Assembly (NCBI GenBank): GCA_014529385.2
Contig: CM043963.1
Location: forward strand, 74,837,912 to 74,901,911
Source: Adiantum capillus-veneris
Taxonomy: Eukaryota; Streptophyta; Polypodiopsida; Polypodiales; Pteridaceae
Length of the DNA stretch: 64,000 nt
Direction: 5' to 3'
A program made the translations under genes and the position numbers. Every line of letters starts with the position of its first letter. The stretch's first letter is position 1. This document shows, one piece after another, positions 48,119-59,518 of this stretch. The notes beneath the pieces are model-generated. The model saw only the letters and a program-made list of their open reading frames with translations, ran no database searches and had not been told where the DNA came from.

Positions 48119-49100
48119 TTGGACATACCTAGTGTCATCCAAGAAGAAAGTGACTTAAAGTCATGGGAAAGTGGGCGTACTCACTTCTTGATGGAAAGAA
48201 TGTTTACAAAGGGACTACCTGATCCTATCAAAGAAATGGAGATCCCATCTTCCCCACGTCAAGGGACTCAAGGCCAAAAGGTGCCGTTAAACATTGCCAA
48301 ATTGATGGATTTCATGTCTTCAGAAGTTAGAACTACCATCATGTCCAAACTATATAAAGACCCTGAGCTAGTCTCAGCTCTTCGAGCCTTCCTCAATGGA
48401 GAACTGAAGTTTGGGCTACCACAATTTGCACAGATGGATGGAGCTGGGGAGATGCCAATAGAGGAGGAATACATAGATCCACAACCGAACCAAGATGAGG
48501 ACCTTGTTATAGAAATACCTGTTAACAAGTTGGGACAATACTTTGAGGGTGATGAATCTAATGCGACTATACCAATCACTACTAAGGGATTAACTGTGAA
48601 GGGAATCCTTGATGGTGGCACTGGGGTTAGCATTGTGACTAAAAATTGCTGGGAAACTATGTGAAGACCTCACCTTGCGACCACAATCATAGTAGTGAAG
48701 ATGGCCAATGGGTCTATTGTTAAACCTATTGGGATGCTAGAAGATCTCAAGATCAAGGTCTTTGGACATAAAATAAGGATTACCTTTATTGTTATGGATT
48801 TCTCCAAACACACTATGGCATCATAGATGATCTTAGGACGTCATTTCATGAGGGAAGCAAAAATGGTGCATGACTGGTCTAAAAACCATGTCTACTTGCA
48901 GTTCCAAGATTCTGCCATTCGAGTAGATCTTGTGACGGGTCGAGCACATCCTCTAGGAAACAGGTTTATAATTGATCATAGATCTGACACCACAGTTCAC
49001 TCAGCCTCATTGCAGTATTGTTACACATGTAAAGCGGACACTAATGTTGGGGAAGATTCTCCTTATATGGATGTACTACCTGGGATGACTGAGTCGGACA
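48119..49100 (+). pseudogene. Gypsy B1 first retropepsin (PR1), catalytic motif altered
   Basis: Upstream of the site is LMDFMSSEVRTTIMSKLY and LRAFLNGELKFGLPQFAQ. The site itself reads VKGILDGGTGVSIVTKNCW, so the D-[S/T]-G triad is D-G-G at 48611-48619. The closing block is MILGRHFMREAKMVHDW near 48827-48880. In B2 the same site reads NGG. The Ser/Thr next to the catalytic Asp is therefore absent in both copies. Stops at 48662-48664 and near 48825 break the frame. Compare PR2 at 62.4 kb, which keeps DTGA. Confidence 0.85.
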
Positions 49101-50120
49101 ATGTGGATTGGGTCCACCTAGCAGCAACCATAAACACTTGGGGAAATAGGGGGACGACCTGGGTAACACCTGAGGGGGATGAAATACCACCACTTGTACC
49201 CTTAAACATGCTAGAAGCAATGCATATAGCTTCTGATGAGCTACAAGATGAAAGTTTGAATGGCATTGAAACCAGTAGCACCTCACAAGACTATAGCCCA
49301 CACGATTTGGGGTCGGAATCATCAGTTGAAATTGACTCTAAGGACAAAGAATCTGAGTTAAATCTTAGTGTAAATGTGGGGACAAACCATTCAGGGCCCA
49401 ATGGTAACCTTGATGATAATCTATCCAAGGGAGCAGAAGACACAAGTAGTGATTCATCTAGTGAGTCTTCACTAGAAATCGATCGTAATCGAGAATTAAA
49501 CAAGAAGAGTAAGAGATATAAGAGGCGACAATATCGAGCAAATGTGCGTGCTAGAATAAATGAAAAGAAATCTACCACAGAATGGCTTAATTATATAGGG
49601 TCATGTGATGCTCATCGAAAGTTGGTAGATAACTGGGGTGAATACCTTCAAAGCGTTATGTGGTGTAGTCCACAACCCATTGACATCGCACAACTAGAGG
49701 CTACAGATAGCCAAAGTGGAGCCGTACCGTAAGGGGACGACAAAATCGAGAGTTGGCTCAACAACAAAAGGAATCAGAATTTAAATCACAGTCCACAGAA
49801 CAACAGGACCCCACAGACTTACACCCTGCACCTGAACATTTCAAATCCTATACCACAGAGGAACGTAAGGTTGTGTATACAAAGGCTCAAAGAAAACCTA
49901 TCGATGGCAGCAATGGAGTCTATGATGGTCCAGCGATAGTTAAGGCAATAGAGTTAGCAGACCCAGGAGAAGAGTCTAAACCTCTCTTCATTGCCCAAGA
50001 TCTGACAGCGACTGAGGAGTGTGTACTTAAAGAACTTCTCAAGGAATTCAGGGATATATTTTCTTGGACATATCATGATATGAAAGGTGTTCCACCTTCC
50101 GTGGTGCAGCACACAATCCC
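49101..50120 (+). pseudogene. Gypsy B1 linker between PR1 and RT
   Basis: About 330 codons of acidic, Ser-rich sequence (SSESSLEIDRNRELNK near 49460) follow the segment containing VPLNMLEAMHIASDE. They end in the pre-RT block EFRDIFSWTYHDMKGVPPSV. B2 has lost everything after the AMHIASD segment. Frame changes occur near 49735 and 50122. Confidence 0.7.
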
Positions 50121-50446
50121 ATGAATAGCATGGCTAAACCAGTTCAGCAACGACCCTATCCAATGAATCCTAAATATGCAAAGATCGTTCAAGAAGAGAT
50201 TGAAAAGCTTGTGGAATGTGGATTCATATACCCTATTGAGCACTCAGAATGGGTATCTCCAATAGTGATTGTGCTAAAAAAGAATGGGAAACTCAGAGTG
50301 TGCGTAGATGTCAAGAAGGTCAATGCCGCCACTAGAAGGGACCATTACCCCTTGCCATATTCGAAACATGTGCTTGAAAGAGTTGCAAGGAAGGAAGCTT
50401 ATAGCTTTTTAGATGGGTACTCTGGCTATAATCAAATCACAATTGC
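50121..50446 (+). pseudogene. Gypsy B1 reverse transcriptase, N-terminal part
   Basis: QQRPYPMNPKYAKIVQEEI, GFIYPIEHSEWVSPIVIV, KLRVCVDVKKVNAATRRDHY and YSFLDGYSGYNQITIA give the RT fingers and first palm motif. The frame is cut at 50446 by B2 and resumes at 59813 after a 111-bp duplication. Confidence 0.9.
50336..50446 (+). repeat. Left copy of a 111-bp target duplication around B2
   Basis: From AAGGGACCATTACCCC to AAATCACAATTGC, this repeats at 59813-59923 with one mismatch (G at 50370 against A). The two copies directly abut the two ends of B2. Confidence 0.92.
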
Positions 50447-50447
50447 C

Positions 50448-50683
50448 GCACTGTCGAAGCAAGGGACTTGCCAATACACCGTATGCGAGCCACAAACGGT
50501 TCCAAGCACACAACAAGCCTAAACTAGCAAGCTCAAGAAAACAAAGGGTGTGTCACTCACCGCTCTACGCTCGCCTTCGTGGTGGATTCCTCGCCGCGAT
50601 GAAGAAGAAGCTGCAGTCGTGCCGCGCTCAACCGCTTCGCCGCCGTCGTGCCTTCGTAATGCTCGATCGCACACACACTCTCC

Positions 50684-50715
<32 letters not shown>

Positions 50716-51009
50716 AGGAGGTGAAGAAGAAGAAGATGGAGATGGAGCAAGAGCACTCTTCAATTGCACAAATGAGAGAATGAGTAAAAATTAGGTTTAG
50801 TTGGCTTTTATAGGAGCTCACCCCATTCACACTTGGGCGCCCATGCTTAACCAACTAATCCCTTGAATGTCCAAGTTAAAGTGCGCCTCTCATCGGCGAT
50901 CACTCTACCTTTCCCTATTGGTCCGACAAGCCCGGTACCTGACTCTATCGAATACATAATACGCGTCCATCGTAGGTGATGGGGTGTCCGTGAGCCGTGA
51001 GGGTTAACA
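50448..51009 (-). repeat. 3' LTR of gypsy B2, missing about 15 bp at its outer end
   Basis: Homologous to 59249-59812. The outermost bases present in the 5' LTR at 59234-59248 are absent, and a single C at 50447 lies between LTR and flank. The inner end is GGGTTAACA at 51001-51009. Confidence 0.92.
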
Positions 51010-51023
51010 TGCCCCCCTTCCTG
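51010..51023 (-). promoter_or_regulatory. Polypurine tract of gypsy B2
   Basis: On the minus strand CAGGAAGGGGGGCA directly precedes the LTR start TGTTAACC. A very similar tract is duplicated inside the element at 53041-53052. Confidence 0.85.
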
Positions 51024-52355
51024 ATGTAGATTCCGTCCTCGGAAGCTATTGAGTTGAAGCTGGTTCGTCGAGGTGGAAGAGCATTTGAGATGAATGTCCT
51101 TAGCCTTCTTCAGTCACTGCAAAATCAAACAACATTGGCACAGTAATTGCATTCTCTTAAAAAGCATATGCAGTTTTAGATAGAAAAATTGATTGGTCAA
51201 AGAATTTCAAACAATTTGTTAGCAATGAACATTAAATTGCAATGTAATCAAATGCATAAACAGATGTAAAGGTAGAAAATTAAACAAGTCTGGGGTCGCT
51301 AATTTGACGGTCGAAAAGCACTAGAGATCGAATATTAATACCATGGGTAAGCTTCTTAATTTTCTGTGGTCAATTAAGTTGTTTAATCGCGAGAGCCAAG
51401 TATTCATGTTCGAGGGCTGACTAGAGGCTATATCTAGAAAACTTTGTAGTTAAGCTACCATAAAAGGAATTTCTCATGAAATCATCGCCTGACTGATTAC
51501 TTTTTCTTTGACTCCCCAAAGTCTTTTCACACTGATTCAATTTTGATGTGTGTGCTTATTTTGTATGCCTTGGGTTTTTTGCTTTTCAAGGAAAAGCGCC
51601 CACACTGGGAACCTCTAGGGCTCTAATACCATAGGCGATACATGTGAGTGAAGTACCAAATCAAGCTGAGATTTCTCTTCCAGCTTAAAATTTTACATTG
51701 TGGCACTTTGATTTTTTGCTTGTTCATTTTCAGCATTTAAATTTTGTAACTTTGGGGGGTCATATAACACTGATACACTCCCCAGGCTCATCACATTAGT
51801 AAACTCCCTTTATAATACTTAAGCTAAAGGTCGATAGGGTTAAGCCCACTAGAAAGCCCTAGTACATTTCATACAATGCTGCCTAAATCGGATTAAGAAC
51901 CTAAGTAACCATTTCTTATTAGGAAGGCATTCCCCATGGTATTAAGAGAAGATTTCTAATACCTAGCTTGGTCAAACTAGCTTAGTCGGACTGCTTGATT
52001 TTTAAACCTAGACAAGTGATTATGACAAAACATTACATTGAATTAAATGTTTGATACTAAGCCAATGCGTTGAATAGTACGCTACCAATCACAATCAAAG
52101 CAGACAATCATGGATGCAAAAAAATAAGGGCAATGCTAATGGACAAGAAACACCTGTTTGTGTTGATGGTCGCGCTTGATTTGAAGGTTCCATGAAGATC
52201 CAAATCCTATCAATAGCAACACGCTCCTGTACACACTAGGAAACAAAAGGAATACCTCCAGGAGGCACATCAGTGGGAAAAATTAAAACTCCTAAAAAAC
52301 AAACTCAAAACACCATCTAGACCCCTAACCTACCTATCTGTCACCCCTTTTAGAA
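51024..52355 (-). other. 3' untranslated region of gypsy B2
   Basis: About 1.3 kb between the 3' ORF and the polypurine tract, AT-rich and without a conserved frame. The corresponding part of B1 lies outside the window. Confidence 0.6.
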
Positions 52356-52778
52356 TCAAGGAAAGAGGATATTATATAAACCGGGTGGCCACCCTAAGGC
52401 TAGGCCTCTATCCTCATCATCTAGATAAATAAAATCGTTGTCAGTGAGGCCATAGTCTTCCTCGGTCTCTATTAGTTCCTCTTCATCATCCTCTTGTGCA
52501 AGCATGCTAATCAAGAACCTCGTGATGCGTGGATACTCATCTTGTGCAAAAGAATAAGCATGTGCCATTGGAGACACATTCGCTACTGGGTAGGGATCAC
52601 TAGTTAGCCATAGACGTATCAGCCATTCTAACTCCTCAAAATTTCTCTCACATGCAAGGCTCTCTATCAAATCCCATTCGCAAGAAAGTATAGGGTAGCA
52701 TACGTAGAACACTTGTTGAAAAGACAAGGGGTACCTTTCATCAAAAATAGAAGTGCATGCCTCTGGTGAAGTAGCCAT
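52356..52778 (-). CDS. Gypsy B2 3' ORF, 140 residues, unknown function
   Basis: The ATG at 52778 matches the B1 ATG at 63848. An in-frame TTG nine bases upstream is unlikely to start translation. The first 50 residues align with B1 (SPEAC, SIF, ERYP, SF, QVF, CYP, LSCEWDL, RNFEEL). The rest reads RLWLTSDPYPVANVSPMAHA and an acidic stretch with EDDEEELIETEEDYG, and ends LGWPPGLYNILFP. No membrane segment, signal peptide or known motif was recognised, so I do not call it an envelope gene. A pyrimidine-rich CTATCTGTCTTGTCAG precedes the ATG and a TATA-like block lies near 52960. The full frame is open in this copy. Confidence 0.65.
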   Translation of the reverse strand: MATSPEACTSIFDERYPLSFQQVFYVCYPILSCEWDLIESLACERNFEELEWLIRLWLTSDPYPVANVSPMAHAYSFAQDEYPRITRFLISMLAQEDDEEELIETEEDYGLTDNDFIYLDDEDRGLALGWPPGLYNILFP

Positions 52779-52950
52779 TTCTGACAAGACAGATAGATTT
52801 GGTTAGGCCTTTAAAACATAAGAGTTGTTTTTGTGTGTTGCTTGACTTGACACGGTGAATTTGGACTTATATGTAAGATCTGATAGGGTGCTCTCTCATT
52901 GCTAGGCGCTCTTGCTCTTTACTATTTTTGTTTTTTTGCGAGTATAAGGC

Positions 52951-52962
52951 TATATATATACA
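52951..52962 (-). promoter_or_regulatory. TATA-like block before the 3' ORF of B2
   Basis: On the minus strand GGGAATGTATATATATAGCC, about 180 bp before the ATG. B1 has GGGAATGTATATATAAAGCC at 63628-63647 in the same place. Confidence 0.45.
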
Positions 52963-53040
52963 TTCCCTAAGATCGAAGATTGAGAGGTCAGGGAAAAAGG
53001 TTGAGAGGGAAACAAATGAATGATGACTGTCAGCAAACAC

Positions 53041-53052
53041 TCCCCCCTTCCT
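53041..53052 (-). promoter_or_regulatory. Second polypurine tract inside B2
   Basis: The minus strand reads AAGGAAGGGGGGA followed by GTGTTTGCTGACA. This resembles the true tract at 51010-51023 and is matched by B1 at 63542-63554. It lies at the very end of the main polyprotein frame. Confidence 0.5.
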
Positions 53053-53059
53053 TGGGTAG

Positions 53060-53740
53060 ATCATACCGTTTGAAATGAGCTTGTCACCCTTTGAAACCAA
53101 TTGTTCCAGTTGGTAATAGGTGAGGATTTTTGCCATTAGTTTTCTATTACCCTAGGTGCCTCGTCAAGCTGCAAGGGTGGTAAGGTACTCTCCCAGGATT
53201 TTATTTGCAACGTTGTTGTAGGTGGTGAACTTACCCCGGAACGTGCAAACTCTTTCGTGCTTGGATGGATATGTACAGTGGTAGGTGGAGGTTGTGTCGA
53301 AGCTTCTATTTGCGTATAGGAACTACATGAAGAGCAAGAAGCTTCATTTGCTTTCCCTGTTCTTGAGCTAGGTGAAACAAATCGTTCTTTCTTTGGTACC
53401 CAAACTAGCTTTGGAGCACGTGTGTAACATTCCGTGATTTTTTCCTTTCCACAATTTTTAATTTGTTTTGGAGCCACAGGATTGGGTTTACATGGGCCAG
53501 GTGACAGGTAAGAGTACAATCTACGTTTTGGCACCCAGATTTGATCATTTCCTTGATAGTAGCCTTGGGCTTCCAATAGTCGTTTAGGGATCCATCGCAA
53601 CATTTTCTTACTTTTCTTGGAGCGAGTAGTACGTTTCTTACAAGGCTTCTGTTTTTTAGCACTAGCTATGGTCACTAAAGAAGCTTTAGGGACCCACTTG
53701 TATGTTTTCTTCGTTACCTTAGGATGAGTCTTGTCGGAAG
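53060..53740 (-). pseudogene. Gypsy B2 W-[V/I]-P-K tail
   Basis: Encodes the same tail as B1 with TYKWVPKAS near 53700, RWIPKRLLEAQGYY near 53600, IWVPKRRLYSYLSPGPC near 53540 and LVWVPKKERFVSPSS near 53400, followed by a Ser/Cys run and KSWESTLPPLQLDE. Fused directly to the PR1 segment through the internal deletion. A stop at 53136-53138 cuts off about the last 30 codons found in B1. The Trp motifs are all intact. Confidence 0.8.
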
Positions 53741-56700
53741 CGATATGCATTGCTTGTAGCATATTTAAGGGTATAGGCATTTCATCCCCCTCAGGTGTTA
53801 CTCAGGTCGTCCCCCTATTTCCCCAAGTGTCTATGGTTGATGCTAGGTGGACCCAATCCACATTGTCTGATTCCGTCATACCCGGTAACACATCCATGTA
53901 AGGAGAATCTTGGCCAATGTCTGTATCCTTCTTACAAGTGTAACAATATTGTAGTGGGGCCGAGCGAACTGTGGTGTCAGAGCGATGATCAATAATGGTT
54001 TTACTCCCTAAGGGGTGTACCTTACCAGTCACCAAATCCACTCTAAGGACGGAGTCTTGGAATTGCAAATAGACATGATTTTTAGACCAATCGTGAACCA
54101 TTTGTGCTTCCCTCATGAATGGTCGTCCTAAAATCATTTCATATGACATAAGGTGTTTAGAGAAATCCATTACAATGAACGTATGTCGTACCTTGTGTCC
54201 TAGAACTTTGATCTTAAGATCCTTGAGCATCCCCATAGGTTTGGCTATGGTACCATTTGCCATCTTTACCACAATGTTAGTAACACTGAGGCGGGGTTTT
54301 CCCATGGATTCCCAACAATCTTTTGTAACGATGCTAACTCCCGCACCACCATTAAGAATTCCCTTTATAGTTAATCCCTTGGTAGTGATGGGTAGGGTCG
54401 CATTAGACTCGTCGCCTTCAAAATACTGCCCTAATTCATTAATGGGTACCTCGATCACAGACTCGTGTCCATCTAAGTCAAGTGATTGCACATGATTTTC
54501 CTCATCAATCATAATCGAGTCAGGCCTATTTGGTTGCGCAAACTGCGGTAATCCCGTTCGTAGCTCTCCGTTAAGGAATGCTCGAAGTGCAAGGAATAAC
54601 TCAGGATCTCCATACAGCTTTGCTATGATCGTGGTTCGGACCTCAGAAGACATGAAGTCCACTAGTTTGGCAACATTCATTGGCGTTTTGCAGGGTGTAG
54701 GTCCTTGACTAGGAACTGGTGAGGATGGAATCTCATATTCCTCAATGGGATCAGGTATTCCTTCGTTAAACATCCTTTCCAACAAGAAAGGTGTATGCTC
54801 ACTTTCTGATGTCCTGTCCTCACTCCCTTCTTGGATGATACTAGATATGGCTAACGGTCTATGGTTCATGTGGGGTGGATGAACTTGCGTGGGAAACACA
54901 GTGTCATGAATTTTGATATGCATGGGTTCTGGTTCTAGTTTCCTTTGAGTCTCCTCCACTAAATCTCTTAGATGTTTCACCTACTTAATCTCGTCTACAG
55001 GGTTTGGGTACGTCCCAATCTTCTTTTTATGATTCTTCCCTTTTTGCCCCTGCGGTTTATCTTGGGGGTCTTGGATTGGATTTGGAAACACTTGTGGTGT
55101 TTTCAGAGGCTCTTTATGGTTTTCTCTTATTCGGTTTTCATTTGGTTCCATGTTACGGTTTTCTTTGTCGGTCTTTCCCTTTGTGGTATTGGTTCTAGTC
55201 TCCATTGTCTCGACTGAATCTGAATCATCCTCGAGGTCATTCATATACACGGGGTCATCTCCTGTTCCTATGTTTGTTTTGGAACTTGGCTTTGAATTTC
55301 CCATATTCTGCGACTTCTTCCTTCGTGTCTTCTTTTTCTTTGCTTGGATAATTGACGCGGTATCTCTCTCTTCGAGGATATGGCCTGGCCCTTGAAGCAT
55401 GGACCGTGTAATCGCATAAGCGGGTGCGACGGGTGGTATTGGCGATGTCACACTAGCAATTTCAACCAAATTTAGGGGTGTGATTTTAGGCGCATTTGGG
55501 TTATAGGGGCATTGGGCAATCAAGTGATCTATGCCACAACGATTACATGTGAGTATTGGCATTGCAGACGTGCTCCCTTGATTCATTTGCATCTGTGCAG
55601 CATTCTTTTGCAGCCTAATAGGGCACTCCGCTACTCGATGTGGTCCACCACACTCGTAGCATTGAAGAGGTGGCCTCCTAGCCTGGGTGTTGATATTTTG
55701 ACCTCTGGATGCGAGAGCAGCAGCTTGATAAACCGGCTTGACTTGTCCCCAACAATCTTCCATGTAGTATATAGGACATTCTTCCAATGTATCAAGTCTG
55801 TAGGCAATACTAGTGTCTATTTCCTCCTCACAGCCATCTGCATAAGCATTAGATGGCTCGCAACCCACTTGGTTCATAGGGGCGACTCTTGGATGCGGGG
55901 GTTGCGGTCCTAGCACAGGAGGTGGTAGCGGTGTAGCTTGTACAACATTTTGAGATCTAGGGACCATGTGTTGCGGTAGTTGCTCAACAGGTGGAGTAGG
56001 CATCAATACAGGAGCTCGAGGCGCATCCGTCCAGGCTACAGGTGGTCTATTTGCCATCATACGTTTGATCATTAAACAATCCTTAGCTTGGTGACCATAC
56101 CTACCACATGCGTTGCAAGTTCCATTAAATTTTACTCTAAACGTAGGGCACTCACTAGTGCTATGTGGACCTAAGCAAATGGAACACCATTGTTGCTCCC
56201 TTCTTGGATACATGTGACTATTTTGAGGGGGTCGGTTATCCTTAAGAGACTCTTGGATTGCCTTGGTGAGGTCTGTCAAGAATGTCTCAATTACCTTTGG
56301 CTCATTGGCAATGGGCTTTGCAGTCATGGGTTCATACTCAATGGCTTGTGAGCTAGTGGATCTCGTGTCGGTAGACACCCTCATGCCTGCTATCATCAAG
56401 TTGTCCTCTAATTGGATTGCATTGGCAGTGACATCTTCCCAGGTTGTGATACCTCTAATCACTAGTCCATTATAGACTCCTTCATTCCTCAACCCTCGAA
56501 TGAATCGATCAAGCAGTTGGTTATTGTTGAAGCGCTCATTTACAGGGCAACGAGAGTTTAAGTGCTTTAGACGACTAATGAAGTCCCTTACTGACTCTCC
56601 TTCCTTACGTTCGGCCTTCTGTAGCTGAGATGCTACACCCCCAAAGCACACCTTCTCGTATGTACTCCTTTAGAAACAACCTTCGAAGGGTAGGGTAGAT

Positions 56701-58242
56701 TGTTTTCTCGTCCACCCTTAGGGTCCTATACCAATCTCCAGCCTTCCCACTTAATGTCAAGCTTAAGGCATTGCACTTATGTAGTTCGTTGCGTTCCCCT
56801 AAGGAATCACATACTTGTTCAAACACTTCAATGTGTTTTCTAGCATCTTCGTCCCCATCGAATTTTTGTGTGAGTTTGGCAATTTGTACTGCCTTACTTC
56901 TAGGCTCTCTATCAGATGCATGATGCATATTTTCCGCGATAGATCGACCTATGGTTTGAGCAAACGCTGCCAAGTCACCTATGTGAGGAGGTAGGGCCAG
57001 TGGAGGTACTCTTGGAATCATATGTGGGAGAGGAACGGGTACCGGTCTTGGCATATGTGTAGATGATGCAGGATATGGAACATAACCGGGCATAGGTCCA
57101 CTCGGATAAGGGCTAGGGAGCGGCACTCGAGGAGCATAAGCAAGTGGTACAATTGGAGGTGTGGGGGCCATGTGTGCATAAGGGGCTAGAGGCACATATG
57201 GTCGAGGCCCCATATTAGGTACTACGACACTAGGTAGTGGCACTGCGCTAACCTTAGATGTCATCGGTACATTCTCTGTTAGGCTTATCCCTGGAGTGAG
57301 CACTGTGTTTTCCTTGATAGAGGGTTGAGCCAAGTTAGGGAAGCTAAAGTTGTCGCTCGGAGGCTCAGATTGCATAGAGACCCCAGGTGAAATGACGTAA
57401 GATGGGTCCATGGGGCTCATTAGAGGAGTCTCCATTTGTGATAGAGTAGGATGTTGAGCCTTGCTCGTATCCAGAAATCTCATGGGGCCAGTTGAGAGTA
57501 TATTTACCCCTCGGTTTTGCCTTTCTGATTGAATAATGCCATGGATAACATTACAGATCATTTTCTGTTGATCTTCGATGCTCGTGGCACTAGAGGTGGA
57601 TTGTACAATCTCTATCCATCCTACATGGTAGGCGTGGCCAGAGTGTAGATCCGTCAACACCTCAGTGTGGAGGTCGTATGTCCAATGATCATTAATGAAC
57701 CATCCTTCTAGAGTCGACGTGTTAATGGTTTCTTGTGAGGTAGAAGCAATGTTGCTCCCCGTGGTTTTACTTGTCACCAACGGTACTCTAGAGGGAACTT
57801 CTGAAGGAGGCAGCTCAACAGGGCCTTCTTGGTAAGAAGTTGGTAGGATATCCACATGGACACTCTTTGGGGGTGTGGGGTCCATGTGCGATGTGAAAGG
57901 AGAGTCCACTTCCCCACCCCCTTCGTGTGCTTCATTTGCATCAGGTTCCGAGCGAGTAGCTCTACCTAATGTTTCCATGAAACGGCTAAACATACTAGTA
58001 CTAGGCTGTGGAGCTTCGGGAGGTGCATGGCCTTCTCTCTCAGTGTTTTGGGTAGGGTATGCTTCCATGATTTCTGAGTCGGAGGAGGAGTCACTAGCGG
58101 CTATTTTAGGGTCTTGGGTGGTGCTACCTTGTGTCCCCGCTGAGGGTCTAGAGCTTATCGTGGATGGGTAATGGGTGTCCGTATGAACAGAGGCACTCTC
58201 AATATGCTCGTGTTCTAGCACCCGCCCAGAGCGTAAGTGCAT
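53741..58242 (-). pseudogene. Gypsy B2 Gag, zinc knuckles and PR1
   Basis: Starts at 58242 with MHLRSGRVLEHEHIESAS and matches B1 throughout: N-terminal Ser/Pro-rich region, Gag fold with LTLSGKAGDWYRTLRV, knuckles CSICLGPHSTSEC, CNACGRYGHQAKDC, CYECGGPHRVAEC and CNRCGIDHLIAQC, then PR1. One extra G in a run near 56640 shifts the frame inside Gag. Stops lie at 54981-54983 and 53802-53804. The protease site reads ILNGGAGVSIV with Asn in place of Asp at 54353-54351, so PR1 is catalytically dead. The closing block EMILGRPFMREAQMVHDW is intact. The Gag part is close to open, so it could have supplied particles until recently. Confidence 0.88.
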
Positions 58243-59212
58243 GTGCTTCTGATACCCTAAGGTGTCAAAAAGCTGCTCTAGGAGGCCTTGTGACTAGTTT
58301 TTAGCGTGTTTTTTGTTTGTTTTTTTGCTAGATTTTTTAGAGCGTGTCGTGGAATGGGCCGTGTGATAGCTCGAAACGAGCGTATCGGTCAGAGGGTCGT
58401 GCCGTGCTTTACAGCCCTCCGTTTGGTCACTCTATGCCCTCGGAATCCCTAAAACTGTCAATTTCCAGTAGGGAACTAGGCCCAAACTAGAAAGTCTAAG
58501 GGTGCAAGTGGGAAGAGAAAGGAGGAGAGTGGAGGACTTGTCCCACATGCTCTCATTCTCTCTTGAGGGAGTAGGGTATATATATAAAAGTGAGTCTAGT
58601 ATATATCATAAGGTTGAGGACTGAGGCCTGGGCCTGGGCTTGGCCTTGGGCTTGGGAAAATGATCCCGATCTCGATCTATCTTTTATACAAACCAACCCG
58701 TCCGTTTTAAGAGTCACGTTTTTTATTTTTGAAAAATATCGCCGCCCACTCGCTCGCGTTTTTAATTTCTGAATTTTTTTCCTTTTTTTTTCAAAATTAT
58801 TTTTTTTTTTCTCAAAAAACTTTTTTTTCCCAAAATTTTTTTTAATTATTTTTTTTTGTTGATGCAGAAAATACAAAAATTGAAAAAAACGCAGAAATGC
58901 AGAAATGCAGAAAATGCAGCAATTGCAGAAAACGCAGAAATTGCAGAAAATGCAAAAAAACGCAGAAATTGCAGAAAATTGAAAAAACGCAGAAATGCAG
59001 AAAATTGCAGAAATTGAAAACGCCGAACTTGAAAATGCAAAAATTGCAGAAATTGAAAAAACGCAGACAATAGCAGAAATTGAAACTTGACAGCAATTGC
59101 AGAAAACGCAAAAAACAGAAACCTTCCACACACTCCTTCCCTACCTTTCCTATGATAGAAATTGCACCACAAGGAAGCGTAAAGTGCTAACCGAGCTTAG
59201 TGTAGGGCATAT
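58243..59212 (-). other. Leader of gypsy B2 with a GCAGAAA-type repeat array
   Basis: About 970 bp. The part at 58865-59115 is an irregular array of GCAGAAAWTGCAGAAA-like units, absent from B1. Homopolymer T runs lie at 58780-58860. A block near 58365-58395 matches the B1 leader. Confidence 0.65.
58865..59115 (+). repeat. Irregular GCAGAAA repeat array in the B2 leader
   Basis: More than 20 copies of GCAGAAA or close variants, separated by AT, TT or AACGC. The apparent minus-strand ORFs rich in Phe, Cys and Asn here are artefacts of the repeat. Confidence 0.85.
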
Positions 59213-59231
59213 CCCCGGCAGCGGCGCCAAA
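59213..59231 (-). promoter_or_regulatory. Primer binding site of gypsy B2 (Asp-tRNA type)
   Basis: The minus strand reads TTGGCGCCGCTGCCGGGG after the LTR end and a short T run. It differs from the B1 site by one base. Confidence 0.85.
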
Positions 59232-59233
59232 AA

Positions 59234-59484
59234 TGTGCGCTCCTTGCTGCACTGTCGAAGCAAGGGACTTGCCAATACACCGTATGCGAGCCACAAACGG
59301 CTCCAAGCACACAACAAGCCTAAACTAGCAAGCTCAAGAAAACAAAGGGTGTGTCACTCACCGCTCTACGCTCGCCTTCGTGGTGGATTCCTCGCCGCGA
59401 TGAAGAAGAAGCTGCAGTCATGCCGTGCTCAACCGCTTCGCCGCCGTCGTGCCTTCGTAATGCTCGATCGCACACACACTCTCC

Positions 59485-59518
<34 letters not shown>

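Noticed and set aside
52356-52778. 3' ORF of the B family as a retroviral-type envelope gene
   Set aside because: Position fits, but there is no visible signal peptide, membrane anchor or cleavage site, and the protein is short and acidic.
58553-59172. Minus-strand ORFs rich in Phe, Cys and Asn across the GCAGAAA array
   Set aside because: Several overlapping frames are open at once because the repeat lacks stops. This is untranslated leader.
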